NCBI GenBank assembly: GCA_900547285.1
Contig: URGF01000003.1
Coordinates: 1-34,668 of the forward strand
Origin: an uncultured Collinsella sp.
Lineage (GTDB): Bacteria > Actinomycetota > Coriobacteriia > Coriobacteriales > Coriobacteriaceae
DNA: 34,668 nt
Reading direction: 5' to 3'
Shown: one piece after another, positions 7,769 to 15,607 of the stretch
How positions within the stretch are numbered: the first letter of the stretch is position 1
How the letters are laid out: each line of letters starts with the position of its first letter
Position numbers and translations under genes: made by a program
Notes under the pieces: generated by a model
Databases searched by the model: none
The model's input: the letters and a program-made list of their open reading frames with translations, nothing else
What the model was told of the DNA's origin: nothing

Positions 7769-8353
7769 ATGGATATCAAGGTTTCTGGACGCAAGACGAC
7801 GGTAACCGATGCTCTGCGTGCGCATGTGGACGAGAAGATCGGCGAGGCGCTCAAGGTTTTCGATATCGAGCCCATGACAGTCGACGTCGTGCTTCGCTAT
7901 GAGAAGAACCCCTCGAACCCCAACCCGGCAATCGTCGAGGTTACGGTTCGTGCCCGCGGTTCGGTGATTCGCGTTGCCGAGCACGGTGCAGATATGTACG
8001 CTGCCATCGACCTCTCCGCCGATAAGGTCACCCGCCAGCTGCGCAAGTTCAAGACCAAGGTCGTGGACAACCGCCAGGGCGGTGCCAGCGCAGCGGATGT
8101 CGCACCGGTCGAGCGCGTCGAGGATCTTGCCGATCTGCTGCTGCCCGAGGAGGAGGACGACCTGCTCGTCCGCGAGAAGGTCATCGATGTCACCCCGATG
8201 ACTGAGGAGCAGGCGCTGGTGCAGACCGATCTGCTCGGCCACGACTTCTACGTGTTCGAGAACGCGACGACTGGCCTCATCAATGTGGTGTATCACCGTA
8301 AGAATGGTGGATATGGCATCATCAAGCCCCGCATCGAAACACTTGACGAGTAA
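7769..8353 (+). CDS. hpf: Ribosome hibernation promoting factor, long form
   Basis: This 194-residue protein binds the 30S decoding region and dimerises ribosomes into inactive 100S particles under slow growth. The N-terminal S30AE domain occupies residues 1 to about 105 (starting MDIKVSGRKTTVTDALRAHV). A variable linker follows, and the C-terminal dimerisation domain is at about 135-190 (DLLGHDFYVFENATTGLINV, then a YGIIKPRI end). Both domains define the long form. I chose the ATG at 7769 because it begins the conserved domain and has GGAG upstream. The 217-bp gap before it shows no gene. A terminator follows directly, so it is probably a single-gene unit. Confidence 0.95.
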   Translation: MDIKVSGRKTTVTDALRAHVDEKIGEALKVFDIEPMTVDVVLRYEKNPSNPNPAIVEVTVRARGSVIRVAEHGADMYAAIDLSADKVTRQLRKFKTKVVDNRQGGASAADVAPVERVEDLADLLLPEEEDDLLVREKVIDVTPMTEEQALVQTDLLGHDFYVFENATTGLINVVYHRKNGGYGIIKPRIETLDE

Positions 8354-8357
8354 AATA

Positions 8358-8415
8358 CGTTAACTTGCATGAGTTAACGGCCGGCGGTCATCCCATGCGG
8401 ATGGCCGCCTTTTTT
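8358..8415 (+). terminator. Hairpin pair and terminator after hpf
   Basis: A perfect 8-bp hairpin (CGTTAACT/AGTTAACG, 8358-8379) is followed by the main terminator: GGCGGTCATCC (8383-8393), loop CATGC, GGATGGCCGCC (8399-8409), then six T's. Confidence 0.9.
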
Positions 8416-8433
8416 ACGTAAGGAGTCGCTTTG

Positions 8434-9387
8434 ATGGACAAGGCTGCATCTACCGGCCATTCTGACCGCTGCCGCATCGTCGTCGATACCTGCTGCGACT
8501 TTAGCCCCGAGGTTGCCGCGAACCTCGATGTCGATATCTTGGGCTTCCCCTTTATCATCGATGGCGAGGAGCGCACGGACGATATCTGGTCGAGCATCAG
8601 CCCTAAGGAGTTCTACGACCGCATGCGCGCCGGCGCTCGCGTGTCTACCTCTGCCGTGTCGCTCGGTCGCTATATCGAGTTCTTTACCGAGTGCGCCAAA
8701 GAGGGCACGCCTACGGTCTACCTGTGCTTTACCTCGGCGCTGTCGTCGAGCTACAACTCCGCGTGCCAGGCGGCGGACGCCGTGCGCGCCGAGTATCCCG
8801 ATTTTGAGCTGTACGTGGTCGACAACGCCCTGCCCTGCGCGACCGGCGAGCTCTTGGCGCTCGAGGCCGTCCGTCAACGCTCGGCGGGACTTACCGCCAA
8901 GCAGCTGGTCGACTGGGCAAACGAGGCCAAGACCTATGTCCACGGCTACTTTACGCTCGAGAGCTTTGACGTGCTGGCTGCCGGCGGTCGCATTCCGCCC
9001 GCGGCGGCGCAGCTCACGGCAAAGCTCGACGTCAAGCCCGAGCTCTCCTACGACCTTGCCGGCTCGCTGTCGCTGATCGGCGTCAACCGCGGCCGCAAGA
9101 AGGCGCTCAAGTCCATCCTCAAGTCGTTCCGTGAGAACTACGTGCCCGATCGCACTATGCCCATCGCCATTATGACTGCCGATGCCGAGAAGGACGGTGA
9201 CTGGCTCGAGGCCGCCGTTCGCAAGGAGGAGGGCTGCGCAGACGTCACGATCATCCGCAGCTCCGTGGGCCCCACCATTGGCTCGCACGTGGGCCCCGGC
9301 ATGGTGGCACTTGCGTTTTGGGGCAAGAACCGCGCCGAGAAAGCCTCGCTTTCCGACCGTATCGCGCGCCGTGTGCGCGGCGAGTAG
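8434..9387 (+). CDS. DegV family fatty-acid-binding protein
   Basis: This 317-residue protein has the DegV fold, a two-domain protein that holds a long-chain fatty acid. In Firmicutes such proteins (FakB) present the fatty acid to the kinase FakA. Visible family features are the opening IVVDTCCDFSPEVA, the RVSTSAVSLGRYIEFF segment (the usual STSxPS region) and FTSALSSSYNSA. No FakA-type kinase gene lies nearby. The ATG at 8434, not the TTG at 8431, fits the AAGGAG site 8 bp upstream. The gene begins just after the hpf terminator. Confidence 0.9.
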   Translation: MDKAASTGHSDRCRIVVDTCCDFSPEVAANLDVDILGFPFIIDGEERTDDIWSSISPKEFYDRMRAGARVSTSAVSLGRYIEFFTECAKEGTPTVYLCFTSALSSSYNSACQAADAVRAEYPDFELYVVDNALPCATGELLALEAVRQRSAGLTAKQLVDWANEAKTYVHGYFTLESFDVLAAGGRIPPAAAQLTAKLDVKPELSYDLAGSLSLIGVNRGRKKALKSILKSFRENYVPDRTMPIAIMTADAEKDGDWLEAAVRKEEGCADVTIIRSSVGPTIGSHVGPGMVALAFWGKNRAEKASLSDRIARRVRGE

Positions 9388-9479
9388 ACAGGCGCTACGA
9401 CCACGGGCGCCTCGCAGCTCAAGCGCTGGCGCTGAGTATTCAACCTGGTAATAACACCCAACCCAAAAGGAAAGGTTTC

Positions 9480-10559
9480 ATGGCAAACAAGCTCTCTGTC
9501 GCATTTATCGGCACCGGAATTATGGGTGCCCCCATCGCCGGCCACATCCTGGACGCCGGCTATCCCGTCACGGTCAACAACCGCACCAAGTCCAAGGCCG
9601 CGGCGCTTGTCGAGCGCGGCGCCGTCTGGGCCGATACGCCGGCCGATGCCGTGGCGAACGCCGATGTCGTCTTTACCATGGTGGGCTATCCCTCCGAGGT
9701 CGAGGAGCTCTATCTGGCGGGCGACGGCCTGCTCGCGTGCACAAAGCCCGGCGCTGTGCTGATTGACCTCACCACGAGCTCGCCCGAGCTGGCGCGCGAC
9801 ATTGCCGAGGCCGCTCAGGTTTCCGGCCGCATGGCGTTTGACTGCCCCGTCACCGGCGGCGAGTCGGGTGCTATCGCCGGCACGCTTACGGCTATCGTGG
9901 GCGCCACCGAGAACGACATCGCCCCGGTCCGCGACATCCTTTCCACCTTTGCGGCAACCATCTGCTGCTTCGATGGCGCCGGCAAGGGTCAGGCTGCCAA
10001 GCTCGCCAACCAGGTGTCGCTGGGCGCCTGCATGGTCGGTATGGCCGATGCGCTGGCGTTTGCCGAGCTGAGCGGCCTTGATCTGGAGAAGACCCGTCAG
10101 ATGATCCTGGGCGGCACCGGCAAGTCCGGCGCTATGGAGAGCTTAGCCCCCAAGGCGCTCGACGGCGACTACAAGCCCGGCTTTATGGTCGAGCACTTCA
10201 TTAAGGATCTGCGTCTGGCGCTCGCCTACGCCGATGACCGCGAGCTCGCGCTGCCCGGCGCCGACGTGGCCTTTACGCTCTACGACATGCTCGACGCCAT
10301 CGGTGGCGCCAAGCTGGGCACCCAGGCCATCACGGTCCTCTACAAGGAGGAGGCCGATGCCATCGCCGCCGGTCTGGACTGGTCGCAGTATCGTCCCGAG
10401 GAGCACGGTGCCCACGAGGACGGCTGCGGTTGCGGCGAGCATGGCGACGACCACGAGTGCGGTTGCGGTCACCATCACGGCGAGGACCACGAGTGCTGCG
10501 GTGGCCACGGCCATGACGACGGCCACGAGTGCTGCTGCGGCCGCCATCACGGGGAGTAG
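9480..10559 (+). CDS. NAD(P)-dependent beta-hydroxyacid dehydrogenase with His/Cys-rich tail
   Basis: This 359-residue protein belongs to the 3-hydroxyisobutyrate/2-hydroxy-3-oxopropionate dehydrogenase family. The Rossmann motif GTGIMGAPIAG is near residue 10, the substrate-binding CPVTGGESGA near residue 124, and the catalytic lysine in GQAAKLANQ near residue 174. Family members usually end near residue 300. Here residues 305-359 are a tail with 13 His and 9 Cys among Asp, Glu and Gly, typical of metal-chelating tails. The substrate cannot be named from sequence. The ATG at 9480 has AAAGGAAAGG upstream. The next gene starts 5 bp later, suggesting an operon. Confidence 0.9.
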   Translation: MANKLSVAFIGTGIMGAPIAGHILDAGYPVTVNNRTKSKAAALVERGAVWADTPADAVANADVVFTMVGYPSEVEELYLAGDGLLACTKPGAVLIDLTTSSPELARDIAEAAQVSGRMAFDCPVTGGESGAIAGTLTAIVGATENDIAPVRDILSTFAATICCFDGAGKGQAAKLANQVSLGACMVGMADALAFAELSGLDLEKTRQMILGGTGKSGAMESLAPKALDGDYKPGFMVEHFIKDLRLALAYADDRELALPGADVAFTLYDMLDAIGGAKLGTQAITVLYKEEADAIAAGLDWSQYRPEEHGAHEDGCGCGEHGDDHECGCGHHHGEDHECCGGHGHDDGHECCCGRHHGE

Positions 10560-10564
10560 CGCCT

Positions 10565-10993
10565 ATGAGCTGGACGTTCGTGGTGCTTGCGCTGGTGCTC
10601 TTTCTCTTTGCGATCTACATCGGCTTTTTGTGCGGCCAGTGGGCCTGCGAAAAGCGCGTGATCACCAAGCGCGACTACTGGATTGCCAACTTTGCGGGTG
10701 CGGCGGCAGTCGTCCTGCTGACCTGGGTGTTCTCGCTGTTCCCGCTGGTGCAGTTTGCGCCGATCGGCTGGCTCGGCGGCTTTATCGCAGGCCTTAAGAT
10801 GAGCTTTGGCGAGTCCGTCGGTCCGTGGCGCAAGCACGACGAGGTCTTTAACGTCAACAAGGCTCATCGCGCCGCCGCCGACGCGGGCGACGCCGAGGAG
10901 CGCCGCCGCGCACGTCGCAATGGCGCGGCCGACCGACAGCTCATCTCGGTCGCCGATGACAGCAAGGGTGCTGGCAAGCACGCTAAGAAATAG
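10565..10993 (+). CDS. Small membrane protein of unknown function
   Basis: This 142-residue protein has two predicted membrane segments, at about residues 4-24 and 41-63, with a short loop containing CGQWACEKR between them. A hydrophilic, basic, Ala/Arg/Lys-rich cytoplasmic tail follows from about residue 80. I do not recognise a named family. It lies between the dehydrogenase and the HEAT-like gene with tight spacing on both sides (5 and 15 bp), so it is part of the same transcript. Confidence 0.75.
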   Translation: MSWTFVVLALVLFLFAIYIGFLCGQWACEKRVITKRDYWIANFAGAAAVVLLTWVFSLFPLVQFAPIGWLGGFIAGLKMSFGESVGPWRKHDEVFNVNKAHRAAADAGDAEERRRARRNGAADRQLISVADDSKGAGKHAKK

Positions 10994-11008
10994 TAAGAAG
11001 AGGTAACT

Positions 11009-11707
11009 ATGGCAGAAAACAAAGACGAACAGCTCACCGACGAGGAGCTGGCACAGCTCCAGCTGGCAGAGGAGAACGAGAACGCCGTCGACCGTCTGGT
11101 CAAGGAGCTCGGCTGCCCCACGCGCCGCATCCGCCAGTTTGCCGCCCGCGTGCTGCATCTGCTGGCCGAGCGTGACCCGCAGCGCGTCGTGCCCTGCGTG
11201 CCTGCGCTGATCGAGGCGCTCGACCGCCCCGAGGCGCAGACCCGCTGGGAGGCCCTCGATGCCCTGACGGCGCTCGCTACCACCTGCCCCGAGCAGCTGG
11301 GCGATGCCTTTGAGGGCGCCGAGACTGCACTGTTCGACGAGATCTCCTCCACGCTGCGCTATGCCGCCTTCCGCCTGCTGTGCGTGTGGGGTGCCACGAG
11401 CGTCGAGCGTTCGCGCGAGGCTTGGCCCATCCTGGACGAGGCCATCCAGTGCTACCACGGCGACCTCGAGTATCGCGACATGCTCGGTTGCCTGTACGAG
11501 TTTTGCCAGGGCGAGATCGACGCCGAGGTTGCCGAGAAGCTCGCGCTGCGCCTTAAGTTCGATGCCGAGAACGGTAAGGGCAGCTATCTCAAGGCCCGTT
11601 CGAGCGAGATTTGCGAAATGCTTGTTAAACGTTTTGGCCTGGATCTCTCCAAAAAGAAGAAGCGTGCTAGCGTTAAAAAATCTGACGACGCCGAAGACGA
11701 GGAGTAA
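11009..11707 (+). CDS. HEAT-repeat-like protein
   Basis: This 232-residue soluble protein is mostly helical. Segments such as RRIRQFAARVLHLLAERDPQ, VPALIEALDRPEAQTRWEAL and FDEISSTLRYAAFRLLCVWG look like successive HEAT/armadillo hairpins, usually a protein-protein interaction scaffold. The N-terminus is acidic and the C-terminus carries a KKKKR patch followed by an acidic end. No catalytic motif is visible. An AGAAGAGG site precedes the ATG. It is 6 bp upstream of the isocitrate dehydrogenase gene, so the two are probably co-expressed, but no functional link is evident. Confidence 0.75.
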   Translation: MAENKDEQLTDEELAQLQLAEENENAVDRLVKELGCPTRRIRQFAARVLHLLAERDPQRVVPCVPALIEALDRPEAQTRWEALDALTALATTCPEQLGDAFEGAETALFDEISSTLRYAAFRLLCVWGATSVERSREAWPILDEAIQCYHGDLEYRDMLGCLYEFCQGEIDAEVAEKLALRLKFDAENGKGSYLKARSSEICEMLVKRFGLDLSKKKKRASVKKSDDAEDEE

Positions 11708-11713
11708 CAGATT

Positions 11714-12799
11714 ATGGCGCACGATGTAGTCCTGATTCCCGGTGACGGCATCGGTCCCGAGATTACGCAGGCCATGCGCCGCGTGGTCGAGGCCACCGGT
11801 GTCCAGATCAATTGGAACGTCCAGGAGGCCGGCGCCGGCGTCATGGACGAGTTTGGCACGCCGCTGCCCCAACATGTGCTCGATGCGGTTGCCGAGACTA
11901 AGGTCGCCATCAAGGGGCCCATCACCACGCCGGTCGGCACGGGTTTCCGCAGCGTCAATGTTGCTCTGCGTAAGCACTTCGATCTGTACGCCTGCGTGCG
12001 CCCCTGCCTGTCGCAGCCGGGCGACGGCTCGCGCTTCCGTGACGTCGACCTGGTCATCGTGCGCGAGAACACCGAGGACCTCTACGCCGGTATCGAGTTC
12101 GATGAGGGCGCTGCCGAGGTCGAGGAGCTTTCGCAGCTCGTCGAGCGCTCGGGCCAGAAGACCTTCGCCGCGGATTCCGCCATCTCGATCAAACCCATCT
12201 CCATCGCCAAGAGCCGCCGCATTGTGGAGTACGCCTTTGAGTACGCCCGCCGTTGCGGTCGCAAAAAGGTGACGGCCGTGCACAAGGCCAACATCATGAA
12301 GGCAACCGACGGCCTGTTCCTGCGCGTTGCGCGCGAGGTGGCCGCCAACTATCCCGACATTGAGTTCAACGACAAGATCGTCGACGCCACCTGCATGGGC
12401 CTGGTCCAGAACCCCAACGACTTCGATGTCCTGGTGCTGCCCAACCTGTACGGCGACATCGTGAGCGACCTGTGCGCCGGCCTGGTGGGCGGCTTAGGGA
12501 TGGCCCCCGGCTCCAACATCGGCGCCGACTGCGCCATTTTCGAGGCGACGCACGGCTCCGCGCCCGATATCGCTGGCAAGGATATCGCCAACCCCACGGC
12601 CGAGATCCTGTCTGCCGCGATGATGCTCGATCACCTGGGCGAGAACGACGCCGCCAATCGTATTCGCGCCGCCGTCTCCGCCACGCTCGACGAGGGCGAG
12701 CAGGTTACCGGCGACGTGCGTCGTGCCCAGACCGGCTCCGTTGAGGGTGCCGTGGGCACGCAGGCCTTTGCCGATGCCGTTATCGCGCACCTGGTCTAA
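11714..12799 (+). CDS. icd: Isocitrate dehydrogenase, NAD-type residues
   Basis: This 361-residue enzyme of the isocitrate/isopropylmalate dehydrogenase family oxidatively decarboxylates isocitrate to 2-oxoglutarate. It opens with the family signature VVLIPGDGIGPEI. GPITTPVGTGFRSVNVALRK and the YACVRPC stretch favour isocitrate over isopropylmalate as substrate. The cofactor loop reads HGSAPDIAGKDIANPT: Asp-Ile replaces the Lys-Tyr of the NADP enzymes, which points to NAD. The ATG at 11714 has GAGGAG upstream, within the end of the preceding gene. No other TCA-cycle genes are adjacent; a biosynthetic role in making glutamate precursor is likely but inferred. Confidence 0.9.
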   Translation: MAHDVVLIPGDGIGPEITQAMRRVVEATGVQINWNVQEAGAGVMDEFGTPLPQHVLDAVAETKVAIKGPITTPVGTGFRSVNVALRKHFDLYACVRPCLSQPGDGSRFRDVDLVIVRENTEDLYAGIEFDEGAAEVEELSQLVERSGQKTFAADSAISIKPISIAKSRRIVEYAFEYARRCGRKKVTAVHKANIMKATDGLFLRVAREVAANYPDIEFNDKIVDATCMGLVQNPNDFDVLVLPNLYGDIVSDLCAGLVGGLGMAPGSNIGADCAIFEATHGSAPDIAGKDIANPTAEILSAAMMLDHLGENDAANRIRAAVSATLDEGEQVTGDVRRAQTGSVEGAVGTQAFADAVIAHLV

Positions 12800-12858
12800 G
12801 GCATGCAGGCTGCAAACGCCTAAATAGTACTTAAGTGTTTGCGTATAACCTAAGAATC

Positions 12859-12887
12859 AATACGCCCGGCGCTCCGTCGGGCGTATT
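12859..12887 (+). terminator. Terminator-like hairpin after icd
   Basis: AATACGCCCG (12859-12868) and CGGGCGTATT (12878-12887) form a perfect 10-bp stem. The T-run after it is short and interrupted, so efficiency is uncertain. Confidence 0.65.
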
Positions 12888-12925
12888 CTATTGAGGACTA
12901 TGTTTCCTAACAAGGAGTAACTGAT

Positions 12926-14020
12926 ATGGGTCTGATTCAAAAGAAGGACGAGAAGGACGAGATCGACGGTATCCAGATCATCGAGCGCGGCGAAGGCCCC
13001 GACGGTGATGAGGACGAGAAGATCGACCTGGTCGCCGGTACGTCTGCCGAGCACATTGCTGCTGGCACGACGGCCGAGGAAGAGGACGCCCGTCTGGAGG
13101 CTCAGATCGCCGCAGATGCCGCTGACGAGAATCTGATGCCCGAGGCCCAGGATGAGGATGATGACGCCCTAGGTTCCGATGGGGACGATCACGTATCCAA
13201 GCACAAGAAGACGATGATTGCCGCCTTTGTGGTTGCAGTCGTGATCGCTGCGGTGGTCGGCTTCTTTATTGGCAATGGCGGCTTTGGCGGCAAGGGTGTC
13301 GGCTCGGCTACCCTCACCGAGGACCAGCTCGATTCGAACGTGGCAAGCTATAGCTACAACGGCAAGAAGAGCGATATCACCGCGCGCGAGGCCATCGAGA
13401 GCCAGTACAGCCTCGATACCGTTAAGGATAGCAACGGCAACTACACCGCCCCCTCTGCCGACGTCATCCTGTCTTACGTGCGCAACAAGATTCTGCTCGA
13501 TGCTGCTGAGGACGAGGGCATTACCGTCTCCTCTAAGGAGATGAAGAAGTACGCCGAGGATTCTATCGGCACCTCGGACTACGACACCATGGCCAAGCAG
13601 TATGGCGTGTCCAAGGACCAGGCCAAGCAGATCGTCCGTCAGTCCGCGACGCTGCAGAAGCTCTACAAGAAGAAGGTGGGCGATGCTTCCGCGAGCATGC
13701 CGACCGCTCCGACCGAGCCTTCTGACGGCAACGAGGACACCGCGAGCAAGGATTACGCCGATTACATCATCAACCTTGCCGGTGACGAGTGGGATAGCTC
13801 GAAGGGCACCTGGAAGGACGAGAACAGCACCTACGCTAAGGCCTTCGCTAACGATGCCTTTGCCGCCGATAGTGCCACCTATAAGCAGGCCATGACCGCC
13901 TATTACACCGCCTATCAGCAGTACTCCTCGCAGGCCTCGAGCGCCAGCTCCAAGTGGACCGAGTATGCCAACGGCCTGTACGCCAAGGCCAACATCAGCA
14001 TCTACGGTCTGTTTGCGTAA
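12926..14020 (+). CDS. Membrane-anchored SurA-N-like chaperone/foldase-like protein
   Basis: This 364-residue protein has a very acidic N-terminal cytoplasmic part (residues 1 to about 90), one membrane segment (about 94-117, starting MIAAFVVAVVIAAVVGF) and an external domain. The external part, from the REAIESQYSLDTV segment through VRQSATLQKLYKKKV, resembles the SurA N-terminal/trigger-factor-like chaperone fold. No parvulin PPIase domain is recognisable in the rest, which is Ser/Ala/Tyr-rich. It probably assists folding of exported proteins, but that is inferred. AAGGAG precedes the ATG. It stands alone between two hairpins. Confidence 0.75.
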   Translation: MGLIQKKDEKDEIDGIQIIERGEGPDGDEDEKIDLVAGTSAEHIAAGTTAEEEDARLEAQIAADAADENLMPEAQDEDDDALGSDGDDHVSKHKKTMIAAFVVAVVIAAVVGFFIGNGGFGGKGVGSATLTEDQLDSNVASYSYNGKKSDITAREAIESQYSLDTVKDSNGNYTAPSADVILSYVRNKILLDAAEDEGITVSSKEMKKYAEDSIGTSDYDTMAKQYGVSKDQAKQIVRQSATLQKLYKKKVGDASASMPTAPTEPSDGNEDTASKDYADYIINLAGDEWDSSKGTWKDENSTYAKAFANDAFAADSATYKQAMTAYYTAYQQYSSQASSASSKWTEYANGLYAKANISIYGLFA

Positions 14021-14059
14021 AGAGTTGCACGGCTCATCGAGCATCTAGCTGATAGAAAA

Positions 14060-14102
14060 CAAATTGCCCGCCAGTACGGAAGTCGTTCTGGCGGGCAATT
14101 TG
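14060..14102. terminator. Bidirectional terminator
   Basis: CAAATTGCCCGCCAG (14060-14074) pairs perfectly with CTGGCGGGCAATTTG (14088-14102) around a 13-nt loop. It lies between the + strand SurA-like gene and the convergent minus-strand HTH gene and may serve both. Confidence 0.8.
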
Positions 14103-14134
14103 CGTTGAGGGCGTGATTGGCGGCTTAATTATGG

Positions 14135-14374
14135 CTATTCATCTTTAAGTCCAAAAAGGCTATCGGCTTCATCGTCGGATATATATTCCAGTACATCGCC
14201 CGGTTGGCAGTCGAGTGCCCGGCATATCGCGTCAAGAGTTGAAAAGCGCACGGCAGAAACCTTGCCCGTCTTGATGCGCGACATATTGACCTGGGAGATG
14301 CCCACGCGTTCCGCAAGCTCTTTGGATGAGATCTTGCGTTCGGCAAGCATGCGGTCGAGCCGCAGAATAATCAT
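14135..14374 (-). CDS. XRE/Cro-CI family HTH regulator (YozG-like)
   Basis: This 79-residue protein is essentially one helix-turn-helix domain: SSKELAERVGISQVNMSRIK forms the recognition unit, and CRALDCQPGDVLEYI is the typical closing helix. Small regulators of this type are often paired with a DUF2975 membrane protein, as here; its stop lies 9 bp upstream of this start. The ATG at 14374 (minus strand) is preceded by GGGGGAA. Targets are unknown; autoregulation through the palindrome at the operon promoter (15046-15068) is plausible. Confidence 0.88.
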   Translation of the reverse strand: MIILRLDRMLAERKISSKELAERVGISQVNMSRIKTGKVSAVRFSTLDAICRALDCQPGDVLEYISDDEADSLFGLKDE

Positions 14375-14383
14375 GGATTCCCC

Positions 14384-15022
14384 CTAGAGCAACTCGTCAT
14401 CTTGTTTTTGCAGGATATACCCGTAGCGAAAGATGCTGGCAATCAGGCTAAAAATCAGGCCTGTAAAGAGCATGGAGAGGTCGAGATGCTGGCCGCCAAG
14501 CGCATCCGTAAAGCTACCGCCAAATCCTGAGAGTATCAGCCCTGTGACTATGGCACCAAAAAGTTTCACGGCGGCGCCGCCGATAAGGAACAAATGTCCT
14601 ATTTGACGTAGTATGCGGATGCATTCGAGGTCAAAGGGCCTGCCCGCCTTTTCAATGGCGGAGAAAAACCTGTATGCGCTTAGCGCGATGGCAAGCGCGA
14701 GGCATGCCATCATGCCGCTCCCTATGGCAGTATGACCGTCGTGCGCGACAAGCATAAGAGGAGTCTGTTCATTGGTGCCGACGAGAGCGAGAATTGGCCC
14801 TTCGCTAGCCTCAAGCTCTACGGATTGGAGACAGAACCCTTGGGAGAGGCTAGGCAATATGACTAGATCTTCGATTGCAATGACTGCGAGGAGTGCCAGA
14901 GCGAGCGCCACGATGGTTCAGATTGTGCCCCATTTGCAGTAGCGAGTGAGCTTCCTCAGTTTGGCTATTGCCTGTTCACGGTCGATGGCTTCATTCGATT
15001 TGGATACGTTCCAGCGGATCAT
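14384..15022 (-). pseudogene. DUF2975-type membrane protein gene with in-frame TGA
   Basis: Read from the ATG at 15022, which has an ideal GGAGGAG site, the first 34 codons end at a TGA (14920-14918). The same frame then continues without interruption to 14384, giving 213 codons in total. The part after the TGA holds most of a four-helix membrane protein (ALALALLAVIAIEDLVIL, SGMMACLALAIALSAYRFF, GAIVTGLILSGFGGSF, LFTGLIFSLIASIFRYGYIL), as expected for DUF2975 next to a small HTH gene. Either the gene is inactivated by a point mutation, or translation restarts at the GTG at 14911, which lacks a good ribosome-binding site. A sequencing error cannot be excluded. Confidence 0.75.
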
Positions 15023-15045
15023 AGCTCCTCCAACCAATGTCTTGG

Positions 15046-15087
15046 ATGATACTTGTATCTTATATCATACTTATTGACAAACGATAA
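15046..15087 (-). promoter_or_regulatory. Promoter and palindrome of the HTH/DUF2975 unit
   Basis: On the minus strand, TTATCG (15087-15082) and TATAAG (15064-15059) are 17 bp apart. The -10 lies inside an imperfect palindrome (15046-15068) bounded by ATGATA and TATCAT, a plausible operator for the small HTH protein. Confidence 0.45.
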
Positions 15088-15270
15088 ACAATTACAGATT
15101 AGAGTAAGTAATGTTTGTGAGACGAATAGCGAGAGCTATGGCATATTCAGGGAGTGGGAGTTTGGCGCGCGGGGGATGGACGAGTATTGAAATATCCTGC
15201 AACCGTGCAAGTGCTTCATCGAGTCTCCCCAATTCATCTAGGAAAACGGCTGCAAACGATTGCGAGTAAC

Positions 15271-15300
15271 CGGTGAACGGTCGAAAACTACCGTTCACCG
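15271..15300. promoter_or_regulatory. Candidate operator A (CGGTGAACGGT inverted repeat)
   Basis: CGGTGAACGGT (15271-15281) and ACCGTTCACCG (15290-15300) form a perfect 11-bp inverted repeat with an 8-bp spacer. The same word recurs at 15489 and, inverted, at 33720 upstream of the deoR-type gene. Confidence 0.6.
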
Positions 15301-15420
15301 ATAATTTCTAAACTGGTTCTAACTGGTATTAAGTCAAAAAGACCAATTCACAAATCTTCACAATGACCTGCATTTTTTCTACACGCTATATTTAGCCGCC
15401 CTACGTTGTTTAGACACAGG

Positions 15421-15437
15421 AAAAGATCCGATCTTTT
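15421..15437. promoter_or_regulatory. Perfect 17-bp palindrome
   Basis: AAAAGATC, C, GATCTTTT: two 8-bp arms around one base. It has the look of a regulator-binding site; the regulator is unknown. Confidence 0.4.
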
Positions 15438-15450
15438 GCCAAAGCATTTC

Positions 15451-15461
15451 GAAACGGTTTC
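15451..15461. promoter_or_regulatory. LacI-type palindrome GAAACGGTTTC
   Basis: GAAAC-G-GTTTC is a perfect odd palindrome within TTTCGAAACGGTTTCAAAA, similar in style to LacI/CcpA-family operators. No LacI-family gene is in the window. Confidence 0.4.
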
Positions 15462-15488
15462 AAAACTGCAGGTAGAAGTGTTAACGAG

Positions 15489-15520
15489 CGGTGAACGGTC
15501 GATTTATCACCGTGAGCGGT
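15489..15520. promoter_or_regulatory. Candidate operator B (GTGAACGGT direct repeat)
   Basis: CGGTGAACGGT at 15489-15499 is followed by GTGAGCGGT at 15512-15520, a direct repeat with a 21-bp period (two helical turns). The same 21-bp period occurs at 33720/33741. Confidence 0.55.
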
Positions 15521-15593
15521 GCAAAAACGTTTTACTGTATGAATCAACGAAAGCGTCCTCTTCTGGGGTGATATAGTGACAACAACACGTCAC

Positions 15594-15607
15594 GTGGTTA
15601 CTACCAG
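15594..15607. promoter_or_regulatory. Candidate GntR operator upstream of PTS IIA
   Basis: TGGT-TACT-ACCA (15595-15606) is an inverted repeat. The same GGTTACTACCAG is found upstream of the AgaS-type gene at 19889-19900. It resembles NagR/DasR-type sites (TGGTCTAGACCA). ACCACTGGT follows at 15615-15623. Confidence 0.55.

Noticed and set aside
10547..12283. 578-residue open frame on the minus strand
   Set aside because: It runs antisense across three well-supported genes, including isocitrate dehydrogenase, and shows no domain of its own.
15092..15298. 68-residue minus-strand frame with a TPR-like segment (LDELGRLDEALARL)
   Set aside because: There is no ribosome-binding site or proper start, and its 5' end coincides with the perfect operator palindrome; at best a gene remnant.
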